From assembly GCA_900323505.1 (NCBI GenBank), contig OOIN01000013.1, positions 682,001 through 746,000 of the forward strand: a stretch of DNA of 64,000 nucleotides, read 5' to 3'. Below are positions 9,289 to 21,054 of this stretch, one piece after another (the first letter of the stretch is position 1; each line of letters starts with the position of its first letter). The notes under the pieces are model-generated. The model saw nothing but the letters and a program-made list of their open reading frames with translations. It ran no database searches and had not been told where the DNA came from. The DNA comes from Ustilago trichophora. Taxonomy: Eukaryota; Basidiomycota; Ustilaginomycetes; Ustilaginales; Ustilaginaceae. Made by a program: the position numbers and the translations under genes.

Positions 9289-11300
9289 ATGTCGCTCAAC
9301 GACCTCTCGCAGGGCGCCATCGCCCAGATGATCCAGACTGCCGACCCCGCCAACTCGGTCCAGAACCCCGTCTGCCAGATCCTCAGCATCAAAAAGATCC
9401 AGGCCAGCGCTACCTCCGCATCCAACGTTGGCGATCGATACCGCATCATTCTCTCCGACGGTGTTCACTACGCCCAGGCCATGCTTGCTTCCCAGAAGCG
9501 CTCCATGGTCGAGTCGGGTGAGCTCGAGAAGCACTGCCTCGTCCGTATCTCCCAGTACGCGAGCAACTCGGTCCAGAACCGCCGTATTCTCATCTTGTTG
9601 GATCTCGAGGTGGTTCAAAAGCCCACAATGGACCGTCTCGGTAGCCCTACCAACGTCGACGAGGCCATCAAGACCGAAGGTGGCAGTGTCAAGCACGAGG
9701 GCAGTGCCAACGCGCTCGGCAACAGCGCGGCGGCCAACGACTCGGCTGGCAGGACCACTCCCGCTACTTCTGCTGCTGGCGCTGGTAAGATTGGAGGCGG
9801 CGTTGGCGGTGGTGCAGGCCGACCTGGTGGCAGCAGCGTCCACGCCGGCATGCCCATCTACCCTATCGAGGGTCTCTCTCCTTATCAGAACCGCTGGACC
9901 ATCAAAGCTCGCGTCACCTCCAAATCCGACATCCGCCACTGGTCGAACCAGCGTGGCGAAGGCAAGCTCTTCTCGGTCAACCTGCTCGACGACAGTGGTG
10001 AGATCAAGGCCACCGGCTTCAACGATGCCGTCGACCGCTTCTACCATTTGCTCCAGGAGAATCACGTATACCTCATCTCCAAGGCGCGCGTCAACATTGC
10101 CAAGAAGCAGTTCAGCAACCTTCAGAACGAGTACGAGATCACTTTCGAAAACTCGACCGAGATCGAAGAGTGCACCGACGCCTCGGACGTTCCCGAGGTC
10201 AAGTACGAGTTTGTCCGCATCAACGAGTTGGAGAGTGTCGAGCCCAACCAGACGTGCGATGTGATTGGAATCCTCGACAGCTACGGCGAGATCAGCGAGA
10301 TTGTGTCCAAGGCTTCGCAGCGACCCGTCCAGAAGCGAGAGCTGACTCTCGTTGATCAGGGCAACAAGAGCGTCCGTCTCACCTTGTGGGGCAAGAACGC
10401 CGAGACGTTCCCCAACAACGCCGGTGTCGATGAGAAGCCAGTCATCGCCTTCAAAGGTGTCAAGGTGGGCGATTTCGGCGGCAGGAGCTTGAGCATGTTT
10501 TCCAGCTCGACCATGCTGATCAACCCAGACATTACCGAGTCGCACGTCTTGCGCGGTTGGTACGACAACGACGGTGCGCATACCCAGTTCCAGCCCTTCA
10601 CCAATACCGGTGTCGGTGCGGGCGCCATGGGTGCCGCTGGTGCCGGTGGAAACATGGCCGAGAGGAGGACCATCGCCCAGGTCAAGGATGAGAATCTGGG
10701 CATGTCGGAGAAGCCCGATTACTTTAATGTGCGCGCAACGGTGGTCTACATCAAGCAAGAGAATCTTTACTACACCGCTTGCCCATCCGATGGCTGCAAC
10801 AAAAAAGTGGCGCTGGACCACGAAAACAACTGGCGCTGCGAAAAGTGCGATCGTTCGTACGAAGCTCCCGAGTACAGGTATGTTTTAAGTCTTCCCCCAA
10901 ATCGCGTACCCTTTCACCTCGTTGAACTCTTTCAACGTCATATACTGCGGAACACTGACACAATTTCCTCCCTTTTTTTGCCCCCTCATGCAGATACATC
11001 CTCTCGACAAACGTCGCCGACGCCACCGGTCAAATCTGGCTCTCAGGCTTCAACGAAGACGCATCCAAACTCATCGGAATGTCGGCCGGCGAACTGCACA
11101 AGTTGCGCGAGGACAGCGAATCCGAATTCACCGCTGCGCTCCACCGCGCCGCCAACCGAATGTATCTCTTCAACTGTCGCGCCAAGATGGACACGTTCAA
11201 CGACACCGCCAGGGTGAGGTATACCATCTCGAGGGCTGCTCCGGTCGATTTTGCAAAGGCGGGGATGGAGTTGGTCGATGCTATCAAGGCTTACATGTAG
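9289..11300 (+). CDS. RPA1: Replication protein A 70-kDa subunit (RPA1/RFA1), one intron
   Basis: The large subunit of the heterotrimeric single-strand DNA-binding complex RPA, needed for nuclear DNA replication, repair and checkpoint signalling. Exons are 9289-10877 and 10994-11300, giving 631 residues, normal for the family. The N-terminal OB domain covers about residues 1-115, followed by a Gly/Ala/Ser-rich linker to about 190. DBD-A begins near 196 (SPYQNRW..KARV), and DBD-B follows with an acidic, hydrophobic core. DBD-C carries the RPA zinc ribbon C-x4-C-x13-C-x2-C (CPSDGC...WRCEKC, about residues 498-520). The 116-nt intron (GTATGT...TGCAG) splits an Arg codon; joining restores the conserved Y-R-Y-I-L-S-x-N-V-A-D-A-T-G-Q phrase. 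The start is the first ATG of this frame and matches the family N-terminus. MCB/E2F-like sites lie upstream. Confidence 0.96.
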
Positions 11301-11617
11301 TTTGAGGGGGAGAGTCGGTTTCTCAATGCATTTGGTTTTGAACTGAGGTGTCGCAGTGTGCGTTTTGACAGGGGGGTTTCGAGGTCGGTCTAGACTCGAG
11401 AGATGACAGTCGAAAGCAGTCGAGATTTTGGTCGTGGCAGTGATTCAATGGAATGAGTCAAAGTGAAGCCATGCCCGAGTCAGTTGTTCGTCGTTGTTAC
11501 CACATATGAGTTTGGGAGGATCATGAAATCCATGCCTTATTTTTGACGTTTGTTTCAGTCGCACATGGTTTTTGCTTCTCTTTAACGTCGCTTTTAACCA
11601 CATTCATCCAGACCCAT

Positions 11618-12443
11618 TCATATCGTAAGAAAAGGAAATAGCCGGCTTCGGAGCCACCTATCGAGCCACCATGGCTGGCTCTGGGGTGGCTCCATTGAGG
11701 AGACATCCACTGAAGGTGGCTGCCAAAGTGGCTCTGTGGCCGGCTCTTGAAGTTGGTGGCTCGGTTGGATGGCTCCTCTTTGCAGCCATCCAGCAAGGGT
11801 GGTTTCTATGGTGGCTCTGCAGCCGTCTCTTGAGGATGGCGGCTTCCTGGGTGGCTCCATGGCCAGTGACTGTGTATCACAATGAGTCAGCAAGCTCAGG
11901 CACTTTGCCCGTGTTTTAGAGACACAGAGGCAAGTCAATCTGCGTGGAGACCCCCAAGCGCAGGTTGTGGATGGTATATATATTTGCCAAAGCGCAGCAC
12001 ATCTCTTTCGTCCCTACTTCAACCATGATGCCAGCCACCATCAACCTTACAAGTAAGTGTCATGCTCATCGCTTTCTTGGCTCCTTGGCTCAATGCTTGT
12101 CTCTGCTCAACGCTGACTGACACCTGCCTTGACCTTCTCGTATTTTGCCACCAATGCTACCACCACCACTGTCACCATCAACATCTTGCCCTTTGCTGCC
12201 ACCGGCACCATCACCATCACCCACACCACTCACTGCCCGCACCGCCCATGCTGCTGCCATCGCTGTTTGCACTGCTTCACGCACATCAATGCAACCATAT
12301 AGAACCCATTTTGATTGACTGTGCAATGCCGAGTGTGCATGAGCAGCTGGCTGTTGAGCCACCTCACAAAGCCATCCAAGCTGGCTCCTTACTGGCTTTG
12401 CGGGTGGCTCCGAGGCCGGCTATTTCCTTTTGTTACGATATGA
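11618..12443. mobile_element. Non-autonomous inverted-repeat element (MITE-like), long copy
   Basis: The ends are imperfect terminal inverted repeats. The left end reads TCATATCGTAAG then AAAAGGAAATAGCCGGC, and the reverse complement of the right end reads TCATATCGTAAC then AAAAGGAAATAGCCGGC. Both are followed by a C[T/C]TCGGAGCCACC block, so about 43 bases match with two mismatches. Inside the left arm, GGTGGCTCC-type units recur about ten times between 11655 and 11870; a few recur before the right arm. No transposase frame is present. I could not identify a clear target-site duplication. The 137-bp element at 58191-58327 has the same terminal and inner words, so this is a repeated family. 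Confidence 0.7.
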
Positions 12444-12526
12444 TTCATGATTCGCCGTCAACACGGACCGGATCTTCACACATTCGCAGCATCTTGAAGG
12501 GACCGTTTTTTTTCCCTGCGCAGTAA
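12025..12526 (+). CDS. Tentative two-exon small gene inside the inverted-repeat element
   Basis: A TATATATA box at 11975-11982 is followed 43 bp later by ATGATG at 12025. After nine codons there is a strong 5' splice site (A|GTAAGT at 12053). No AG dinucleotide occurs after this site until 12301-12302, about 243 nt. Splicing there would give about 83 residues ending at a stop at 12524-12526. The predicted protein (MMPATINLTK at the start, GPFFFPAQ at the end) matches nothing I recognise, and its second exon runs through the element's right inverted repeat. The tract before the AG is a low-complexity CACCATCACC-like sequence. This may be a captured promoter plus first exon rather than a working gene. 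Confidence 0.2.
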
Positions 12527-12586
12527 ACCACCCTTTATAGTCTACATTATATTTTGGAGTGCGAAACGGAGGCTTGGGATGGGTTG

Positions 12587-13193
12587 TTAGAAGGCAGCTA
12601 GTAAATCAGCTAAATCGTCGACCTGTTGTTTGCGTTGAGAGGCTAAATCACCATGGATGGAAGTCCAACCTTGAACGAATTGGGTGGGGGAGATTTCTTC
12701 GCAAGTGAAATCTGCTAGGAGTTCACGTTTTTCCAGGAGAAGCTCTTGGTATGACTTTGATTTCGTGTTTCAATGTCATGATGGACGAAGAAGATGGAGA
12801 AGAGAGAATGTCAGCTTTCTAATTCTCACACAGTGATGCTATCGTCATCACTATGATACTTACATAGAACAACTGCGAAATACCATCTAAAGCCTGTTTA
12901 GGATTCCAATTTCCAACCCCTGTCTCCGTTCCACTATCCAGTTGATCCAACAAATGAGGAATATCTTCGTAGATACAATTCAACATACTCGTCACAATCG
13001 CCTCACATTTTTCCAATGTCGTACGAAGACTCATCAATGTCTCATCCATCCCGAACGCCGATTGATTATTTCCATCGACCAAGTTGCGAAGCAGATTGCA
13101 CGACTGTTCGAATTGCGAATCGAATTCCTGTGCCAAGGCATCACATCGATTGATGAGGTTCAAAACCGGATGGATTGCTGAAGAAGAGGTCAT
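12587..13193 (-). CDS. Unknown small helical protein, two exons
   Basis: Exon 1 is 13193-12864 (110 codons) and exon 2 is 12754-12587 (55 codons plus stop), giving 165 residues. The intron starts with GTAAGT on the minus strand. The acceptor I chose is AAAG before TCATACC, a weaker AAG-type site, but it keeps the frame and joins two amphipathic segments (..GISQLFY and SYQELLLEKRELLADF..). The protein is mostly helical, with heptad-like Leu/Ile spacing (LNLINRCDALAQEF, LLRNLVDG, LMSLRTTLEKC). There is no signal peptide or membrane segment. It has the look of a small subunit of a coiled-coil complex, for example Mediator or a kinetochore complex, but I do not recognise the family. Read without splicing, the frame would stop at 124 residues. 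Confidence 0.6.
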
Positions 13194-13657
13194 CTTGCAA
13201 GAAAAGAGAAGTGTAGGCAGTTTGCAGAATATGTAAGGTTGAACTGGATCGGAGAGTAATCAAGTGTCGATTCGACAAAGGACGCATATGTGATGCTCCA
13301 ACACCGATGTTATCGTCGTTAATGGTGGTGATGGTGGTGGTGGTAACAAGCACAAAAACAAAGTCCAACACCAACAAAACTTAACCTGCATCTGAGCATC
13401 AACTTTCTTCTTCCTCCACAACACACTCTTTTCTTGCACCTTTTTCATTTCGTGTTGGTTCGACAAACACTCTCCCGATACACCCCCGATTCCCAATTCC
13501 ACCCTTGACACATCTCACCGAACCGCATAGACAAACCTCCTCTAGAGGGTCAGTTGGGCAACATGTAAACTATTGTATTCAAATTGTGTGTGTAACAGAT
13601 CAACATCGTCATATCCTAAGTAATCTTGTGTGCGCATCTCCTCCTCCTCCCTCCTCC
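13194..13657. other. Short intergenic region, no gene seen
   Basis: The 464 bp separate two minus-strand genes: the 3' end of NUP98-96 and the start of the unknown small gene. It contains GGTGGTGATGGTGGT-type short repeats around 13325-13345 and CTCCTC runs around 13637-13655. I see nothing else. Confidence 0.6.
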
Positions 13658-16600
13658 TTAAGCGACACCCATCAACGAACCCAAATAGTCCTCTGCAGCA
13701 GCTTGAACCGAATCCACCTCTAAACAAGCCGCATCCCATCCCTCCTCACCCGCAACAGCATTCGAACCCAACAATCCTGCTCCAATCGCTTCCAACTTTG
13801 CCCTCGTCCCCTCATCCTCCTCCTCCAACAGCGCACCTCGGGTAGCGTTAGCGATGTTGATCAGGATCCGAGCCAGATTGGTAATCCCGGCAATCATCTC
13901 TGTCCTAGCAACCATGTGGGTTCGTTCGCCCGCTTTAGCTTCCACACCGAAACACGAGGCGGCGGTAGAAGGCAGAGACAGAAGCGCATTGATCCCCGAT
14001 GCCAACGTTGGCAAACGACTAGCAAACCGTTCCGCTCTCTCGAGCGCCGCTCTTCTCATCTCTACATCGGGCGAAGAGAGCATACTTCCAAGCAGAGGAA
14101 TCTCTCGACTAGCAGCGACATAGTCGATGTACAAGGCGGCTCCATCAGCCCATCCTGCGATCTCATCCGCTGGATCGCCTCCTCCTTCTATCTCGAGATA
14201 GAAAGGTGAAAAGAGGACCGAAACGAGCTCGTGATCACCCCTAATGATTGCTTCGGGCGCCAAGTGGAGCGATGCCACTCCGTGCGCCGCTGTCCAGTTT
14301 CGAGCCTTGAGCAGCAGCTGATACTCTCCATATCGATCATCCCTGGCGCGTGCCTGGTACGATTTCGCCTCGAACAACCACGATTCCGGAATCTTCAATC
14401 GATCACACAGGAAATCGCGCTCGCTGTCGAGCTTCTCCACGTTGCGAGACAGAAGCGCCTTGACTGCGCATTCGCGACTCTCGCTCAGCTCGAGATGCAA
14501 GAGAACAAACGCCGACCACTTCCACAAACCCAACAGTTCCAGTTGGGTAGCGTAGGCAGAGGCCAGAGTGTCGGCTCGGGCAGAGTTGCCTTGCGTCTTG
14601 GGCGTTCCGGCATCGTCGACGTCGTCGGAATCGTGCATGTCCTCGGGATTCAGACCGAGCTCGATGCGGTCGCCAAAGTCTCGTCGCTGCAGGACGCGCG
14701 AAAGCAGATTATACAAATGCCAGGGAAGACGAGCGTCGACGTTCGAGGGGCCAAAGGCACATGCGTTGAGCGCAGGTTCCAAACCGTACGTTGGGTCGAC
14801 GTAGAGCTTGAGCAGCTCAAACAGCGCATCCCGATCGTAGCCACCGGCTTTTTGCAGCAGCTGTCGCAATCGAGTAGCTCCGAGACTCGAGCTCTCGCGA
14901 TACCAGGGCAGAGGAGGTGCGATCCCGGCACTAGTGGAAGCAGAAGGGGCAACCTGCGCCTCGTAGCGTTCAAAAGAATGCTCCAGCGGGGCCTCGTAGG
15001 GCGACTCGTACCAGAGGAAAAGACCAAAAGCACGCTTCCAATCGAGACCTTGGCAAATGGCAAGGTCGCTCACCTGGTCAATCGGATCCTTGGTCGTTCG
15101 CGAATCGGTCCCCTTGGAAACGAGCACGTTGCCCGAGAGCAGTTCGTACACCCGCTGGTGATCGCGCGTGATATGAGCATCGACCCCTTCTTTGCGCCAA
15201 GTGAGCAGCTGCTCGCTGATATCGGCACGCACCTCTTCGTCGCCGCCCGCCTGTGCGATGAGCGTCGCCAGTCGCAGATCGCCGCCATCCAGCGCCGCAT
15301 TGACAGCACGCTCCACCTGGTTGCCGCTCAGATAGCTGAAGAGCAGTGCGGTGCGTCGCGAAGCTGCAATGTGCGATCGAGCCTCGGTCTCCACCGTGCC
15401 GGCCACGGTATGACGGAGCCAGTCCGAGAGCGCTGCTTTCCTGCGCATGTTGCGGATGCGATCCGCTGTCGCCGCTGGGGCGCCTTCCGGCACGTGCAGC
15501 TCGATTTCGTCAAAGAGCGCCACGCCCAATCGCCAGAGGCTCGCCTCAAAGCTGCGATCCTTGTGCTCGAAAGAGGTGGCAAAGTGTCGGAAACGCGTGG
15601 AAAAGTCGGTGTACGCGGCTGGCACGCCTTCGTCGTCCATTTCGACATTGGTGTGTTCGAGCTGAACGCCGAGCAACTTTTCTGCTCGCTCAGCCTCTTG
15701 CTTTGACGTTTCAGCATCCTTGAAGAGCTTGACCTTCTCCAGCACCAGTGTTGAGGTCGAAGTCAAAGCTACAGCCTCGGCTTCGGACTTGGCGGAAGTG
15801 CTCGAGGGCTCCAGACTAGCCCCAACAATTCTACCGTTGTGCACCAGAATCCCATCCGGACCCCATCCCACTCGGAAGCTGCGTCCGAGCGACAAGCCCG
15901 CGTCGAGCATCTCGCCGTCTGCAGCCACCACATCGGACTGCGCCACATCGAGTTTGCGCAGCTTCTTGGCAGGTTGCTGGACTTCTTGCACTGGTGTCTC
16001 ACGAGGCTTTGCTCCGCCTTGGGGACTTCCTCGGCAGTTGGTAAGGATGCTGCCGGCTTGATCGGTGCTGGCGATGCGGCGGATGGTTTGAGGTTGAGGG
16101 TCTTTTTGTGACTCAGGCTGGCTCCCGTTGGTCTGGAAGGAACGACAGCAGCGGAAGCTAATTTACTGTCGTCCTGTCCAAAAAAACTCGCCTGCATCAC
16201 CTGCACACGGCGCGCCTCGGCAGCATTGACCACCGTCGACATGGTACGAGATGGAGTGGCACTACCGGCACGTTCGCGGCCAGTGGCACTCGAAGAAGGC
16301 GTCCACTGGCGTCGCTGACGCTGCTTGGCGGCAGCAACAGCAGCAGCCTGGCTGGACTCGTCGTCTGTGTCCATATCGCCATCGTCGAGCGTCCGCAACG
16401 GAGGCGGCGCATCGTCGTCGTCGTCAGTCGTGCCTTGGTCAAGGTAGGCACCGCCGACAACCGACACATCTTGGTCTGAGGCTTCATCATCGTCAGCTGT
16501 CATAGGAGCAAGGCGCTTGCTGGCAGGTCGCTTGGCGCTCGTGCCACTACTCCCTTTGGCAACAGCAACAGCCTGCTTGCCAGCCGCACCAGCGCCGGCA

Positions 16601-19600
16601 CTCGCCTCGTCGTCTTCGTCCGAATCGTCCAGACCGTATCGACTGAAATGCTTGACCTTGAATGTCCAAGTACCAGACTCGGGTTCGAAGTCGACAAACT
16701 CGGTCTCGGGCTTGTTCTTGAGCTTGTTGATCATCTGCTTGACACGAGGATGCTCGGCATCCTTGATGGGCTCGCGGGTGGCACGATCGGTAGGCCAGCA
16801 TGCCTCGAGGCTGACACGAGCAGGCACATTGAGACCAGTGCCCTGCTTGGCCTTGATGCCGGGGATAAAGTTTCGCTTGGCGCCATCCTTGGGGTTGCGC
16901 GGGTCGTAATCGTCCTCTTCAGGATAGACAACGACTTCCTTGAGGCGAATTTGGACGATGCCACCCACAATGTCGTTGAGGTCGCCGATCGAAGTCAGAT
17001 CGACAGGTTCGAGGAACTCGATCTGGCCGACACCCTTGCGACCGACAATAAAGTTGTGCACGGCCGCGAGCTCGTTGTAGTTGGCAGTGCGAAGGGCGGC
17101 AAGCGAAGGCTCGGTGTAGTACTCGCCCACCTTGCCGGTCGAGCCGTTGGTGGTGGCGCTGGTGGACGTAGTGCTGGGCGCAGCGAACGACGATTCGAGA
17201 TCGCGGCCTTGACGGGGGACACCCGCCTTGGCGGCAGCAGCAGATACCGTCTTGAGCGGCGTGTCCTCGACAACACTTGGAGAGGAGGTGCCGAGGAAGT
17301 TTCCACGGCGCGAAGGAAGCGAAGATGCGAACGAAAGGTCTCCTCCACCGGGGCGGACCGACTCGGCACGCTGCTCGAGAGCAGGGCTGAAGGTGACACG
17401 CGATGCCGATCCAGGCTGAGCAGTACCGCTGCGGAAAGCAGATGCACCCAAAGAGCCAACAGCGGGGCTGCTGCCGATGTCAAAGTGAGGAACGCTGCCG
17501 CTGCGACCGATGCGCGAGGCGGTGAACTGTTCTCCCCGGCGTCGTCGAGCACCAGACGCTTGGCGGAAGGTCGCGACACAAAGGCCTGCGAAGAAAGAGG
17601 CTGGCTGTACTCGTCGCTCAGACCCTTAAAGAGAGCAGGCGAGCCGGCACGGCCTGGGGTGCCAAAGCGGGTGTGAGCGCCGGGTGTGGCTTCGCGGAAC
17701 GAGCCTGGAGTGCCCTCACGAACGAAGCTCGAGCTGCCGAGACCAGAGGCACCGGGTGTGGATCCGCGCAGGCGATTGATCTTGTTGGCGCCGCGCGGGC
17801 TTGAGCGGAAGGGGGTGGTGAGAGGAGGCTTGTTCTTGGCCGCAACGTTAAAGGGCAGCGAAGTGCCGTTGGCTGCCGAGCCGGTTATGCCGTTGATCGG
17901 GTTGGACGCAAAGAGGCTGTCGGTGCCGTACGGGTTCGAGTCGAGCGAGGCCTGCACAGTAGGGAGCTGCTGCTGGTTCTGCAACGGGTTGTTCTGCTGC
18001 TGGTTCGGCTGCGACTGACCAAAGAGGCCGCCAGAACCCTGCTGATTCTGAGCGCCGCCGAGACCGCCAAAGAGACCACCTCCAGTCGAGTTCTGAGTCG
18101 AGTTGCCGAAGAGACCGCCGCCGGTGTTGGAGGTGCCCGTGTTGCCGAAGAGCGACGAGCCACCCGTGTTGCCGGCACCACCGAAGAGGCCGCCGCCAGC
18201 TGTACCCGTCGACGTCTGGTTGGACTGACCAAAGAGACCACCGCCGGTCGTATTGTTCTGCGTTTGACCGAAACCAGTACCGAGACCACCAGCACCCTGC
18301 TGCTGGGTATTTTGCTGGTTGTTGCCGCCAAGAGCGAAGAGCCGCCGCCACCACCGAAGGAGAAGCCGCCAGTGGCAGGTTTGTTGGCCGTGTTGCCAAA
18401 GAGCCCTCCTGTGGAAGCGCCGGCGCCGAAGCCAGTGGTAGCCTGCTGGCCAGTCTGAGTGCTGGCACCGCCAAAGAGACCACCAGTGGCGGCTGCGTAC
18501 CTGTCGCTGCAGGCTTGGCGCCGAAGAGACCACCACCAAAGCCACCCGTGGTACCGGTCTGACCTGGCTGCTGACCAGCTTGCTGGTTGTTGTTGGCACC
18601 AAAGCTGAATCCTCCTGTAGTGCCAGTGGCGCCCGCTGTGGTAGTGCGGTGTTACCAAAGAGACCACCGCTGGGCTGCGTGGTGCTTGCACCGCCAAAGA
18701 GACCGCCAGTAGCGGCGGGAGCAGCAGTGGTACCAGTAGTTGCACCTGAGGCACCACCGAACCTGTGCCTGCACCGAAACCAAGGCAGGCTTATTCTGGG
18801 AAGCTGCATTCGAGGATGCGCCGAAGCCGCCAAAAGTAGTAGCACCCGCCGTCTGTCCAGGTTGACTGGTTGCGCCGCCAAATAGACCACCTGTGGCGGG
18901 CTTTTGACCGAACGAGAAGCCGCCGGTGGTGCCAGTGGCGCCAGCGCCGAAGCCAGTGCGGTCTGGGCGGGCTGTTGGTTGTTGTTGGCACCAAAGCCGA
19001 AGCCGGTAGTGCCAGTCTGAGCGGGCTGGGTGGTGGAAGCGCCAAAGCCAAAGGCGGGCTTGTTCTGCTGCTGTTGCTGGTTGTTGTTGGCGCCAAAGGT
19101 GAAGCCGGTGGTTGCGGCAGGCTGCTGGGGTTGCGAGCCGAACGAGAAGGAGGAAGTAGGCTGCTGTTGTTGCTGCTGCTGCTGACCAAAAGACCGCCCG
19201 TCTGGGGCTGGCTCTGCTGTTGACCAAAGAGACCGCCGCCGGTGGTGGAAGCGCCAAAGCCAGTGGTGGCAGGCTTGGCACCAAAGAGACCACCCGATTG
19301 CTGCTGGTTGTTCTGCTGTCCGAAAAGACCGCCAGACTGCTGCTGCTGAGGCTGGCCGAAAAGACCACCGGTGGTACTGGACTGGGTGGCACCGAAACCA
19401 GTTGAAGGCTGCTGAGGCTGACCGAAGGCGCCGCCGGTAGTGTTGTTGGCCGCACCAAAGCCAAAAGCCGGTAGAAGGAGCGCCAGTAGCGCCTGGCCGG
19501 TATTGCCCTTGGATCGGCCCTGCTGGTAGTCCATGAGACGAAGCTCTTCGATGCTGTGGTGGCTATAGGCGGGCATGACGGTGATGGACTGCTGTACGTC

Positions 19601-20345
19601 CCAGCTTTTACGGTCCTTGATGTGCTCTGTTGGGTTCAATCTTCACGGAGAGGTCGTATGGAACAGTGGCAGTGCCTTGAGTGATCTGGCTGGGGGGCAG
19701 CACTACAGCAGGCTGACCGAAAGCGCCGGCAGTGGCACCGAATCCTCCTGCAGCGGGTTGCTGCTGTTGTTGACCAAAGAGACCACCGGCGGGCGGAGCG
19801 GTGGAGCCAAAGGTAGAGGAGCCAAAGCCACCAGCTGCTGGCTGCTGCTGTTGTTGGTTGGGGGTGGAGCCAAAGGTGAAGGAGCTAGTGCCTGCGGTGG
19901 CGGTGGTGGAAGAAGGGCCGAAGCCACCAAAGCCGGTGGTGGCAGCGGGACGTGCGCCGAAAGCGCCGCCTGTGGATGCATTGTTGGTGACGCGCCGAAG
20001 CCGCCAAAGGAAGGAGTGGAGGACTGGTTCTGCGGTTGTCCAAAGAGGCCACCCCGGACGGTGCCGCTGGTTGAGCCGCACCAAAGCCGGCTGTGGATCC
20101 AAAGCCTGTCAAGCCAAACGAAGCAGATTGGCACAAGATTGAAAAGAGCGTGTGCACCAGTTAGCATGCTATTCGTTGTTGAGTGTCAGTATGGGGTGAA
20201 AACTTACCTGTTGATGCACCGAAGCCGGTTTGAGCGGGAGTGTTGGGCTGTTGTGGTTGACCAAAGAGACCACCGCAGGCTGCTGTTGCTGCTGCTGTTG
20301 ATTGTTCTGCTGGCCGAAGCCGCCGAAGCCGCTAGAGCCAAACAT
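13658..20345 (-). CDS. NUP98-NUP96 precursor nucleoporin (Nup145/Nup189-like), frameshifted in this sequence
   Basis: A precursor of two nuclear-pore proteins that cleaves itself after translation. The start at 20345 gives [12 protein letters not shown], typical of the family. An intron at 20207-20106 (GTAAGT...GACAG) rejoins AST and GFGS. FG/GLFG repeats (GGLFGQ, GFGA, GGLFGG) run to about 17,500, interrupted by a GLEBS motif ([10 protein letters not shown], about 19527-19556) for binding Gle2/Rae1. The autoproteolytic domain covers about 17133-16628, from GEYYTEP to KHFSRYGL, with cleavage expected between Phe and Ser of HFS. The Nup96 part (13658 to about 16000) starts with [14 protein letters not shown] and is the helical Y-complex subunit. 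At least eight single-base frameshifts split the gene, for example near 20270, 20060, 19990, 19640 and 16000; each case I checked is one missing base. Spliced length is about 2190 codons. Confidence 0.92.
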
Positions 20346-21054
20346 GATGGAAACGCCGGAAAACAATTAGAGATGATGAGTGTGTAATGTGATACAAATG
20401 ACGGCGGCCGTAGTACGAGAAGGTCGTCCAAGTCGAACGAGATTGCACTCCTTTCCGAGACGTGTACCGATCGAAACACGAGATGGTGACCTTTTTCGAG
20501 GATGTCGTCACTGAATCTGAGAGTACAGGCGAGGAGGGTCGTGAAAGAAGGAAGAGGAAGAAGAAGAGGAAGAGGAAGCGTGAGGAGGATGAGGATGAGG
20601 ATGAGGATGAGGATGAGGATGAGGATGAGGATGATGATGATGATGAGGAGGATGATGGCGTGATGGTCGGGATGGAATTTCGACAAACACAGCAGACAAG
20701 GGACACGAGATGTAAAAATGCTCCAGTCTCATTCTCTCTCTTCTTAAAGTCACGCATCCCAAAATCAGAAAAAGAAAAGGAGCGTTCTGTGCTCACTCTC
20801 TCTCCTCAGATCACATTTCGCGTCGCTCTGTGGCACGTTGAGCCCGATAAAAGCACCCGATCCACTTTCTACTGAAAGCGCGATCACCAATGATCTTCTC
20901 TTCTCACTTCTCTCTCCTCGTCTCGGATGTCGGAAGTCTATCTGCTTCCATTGGCAGCCCAAAACAAGTGGAGAACTATCTGGAGAAGCAACCTGATCCT
21001 GCACCTCTCCATCACGCATTCCTTCCTAACTATCTCTCGAACTCGCGCACAACC
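20346..21054. other. Divergent promoter region NUP98-96 / SNU23, with GAGGAT repeat
   Basis: About 0.7 kb lies between divergent start codons. It contains a GAGGAT/GATGAT tandem tract at about 20583-20660, which would read as an Asp/Glu-rich peptide on the plus strand. I regard this as a simple repeat in the promoter or 5' UTR rather than a gene. Confidence 0.6.
20583..20660. repeat. (GAGGAT)n / (GAT)n tandem repeat
   Basis: About ten GAGGAT units grade into a pure GAT run. The tract is strongly purine-rich on the plus strand. It lies about 240-320 bp upstream of the NUP98-96 start codon (minus strand) and 400 bp upstream of SNU23. Confidence 0.85.

Larger units (their letters stand above)
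11301..12586. other. Intergenic between RPA1 and an unknown minus-strand gene, mostly a MITE-like element
   Basis: This 1.3-kb gap has about 300 bp of RPA1 3' flank and then the 826-bp inverted-repeat element described separately. The remaining ~140 bp before the unknown gene hold a T-run (about 12506-12513). Apart from the tentative spliced mini-gene inside the element, I see no coding region. Confidence 0.6.

Noticed and set aside
9115..10821. 568-codon open frame on the minus strand opposite RPA1
   Set aside because: It mirrors the RPA1 coding frame and exists because G/C-ending codons rarely give antisense stops. No domain is recognisable.
14231..15706. 491-codon plus-strand frame opposite the Nup96 part
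   Set aside because: It is an antisense shadow of a frame with clear Nup96 features.
20462..20875. Plus-strand frame with a Lys/Arg then Asp/Glu run
   Set aside because: It is produced by the GAGGAT microsatellite in a divergent promoter. It has no domain and a non-coding composition after the repeat.
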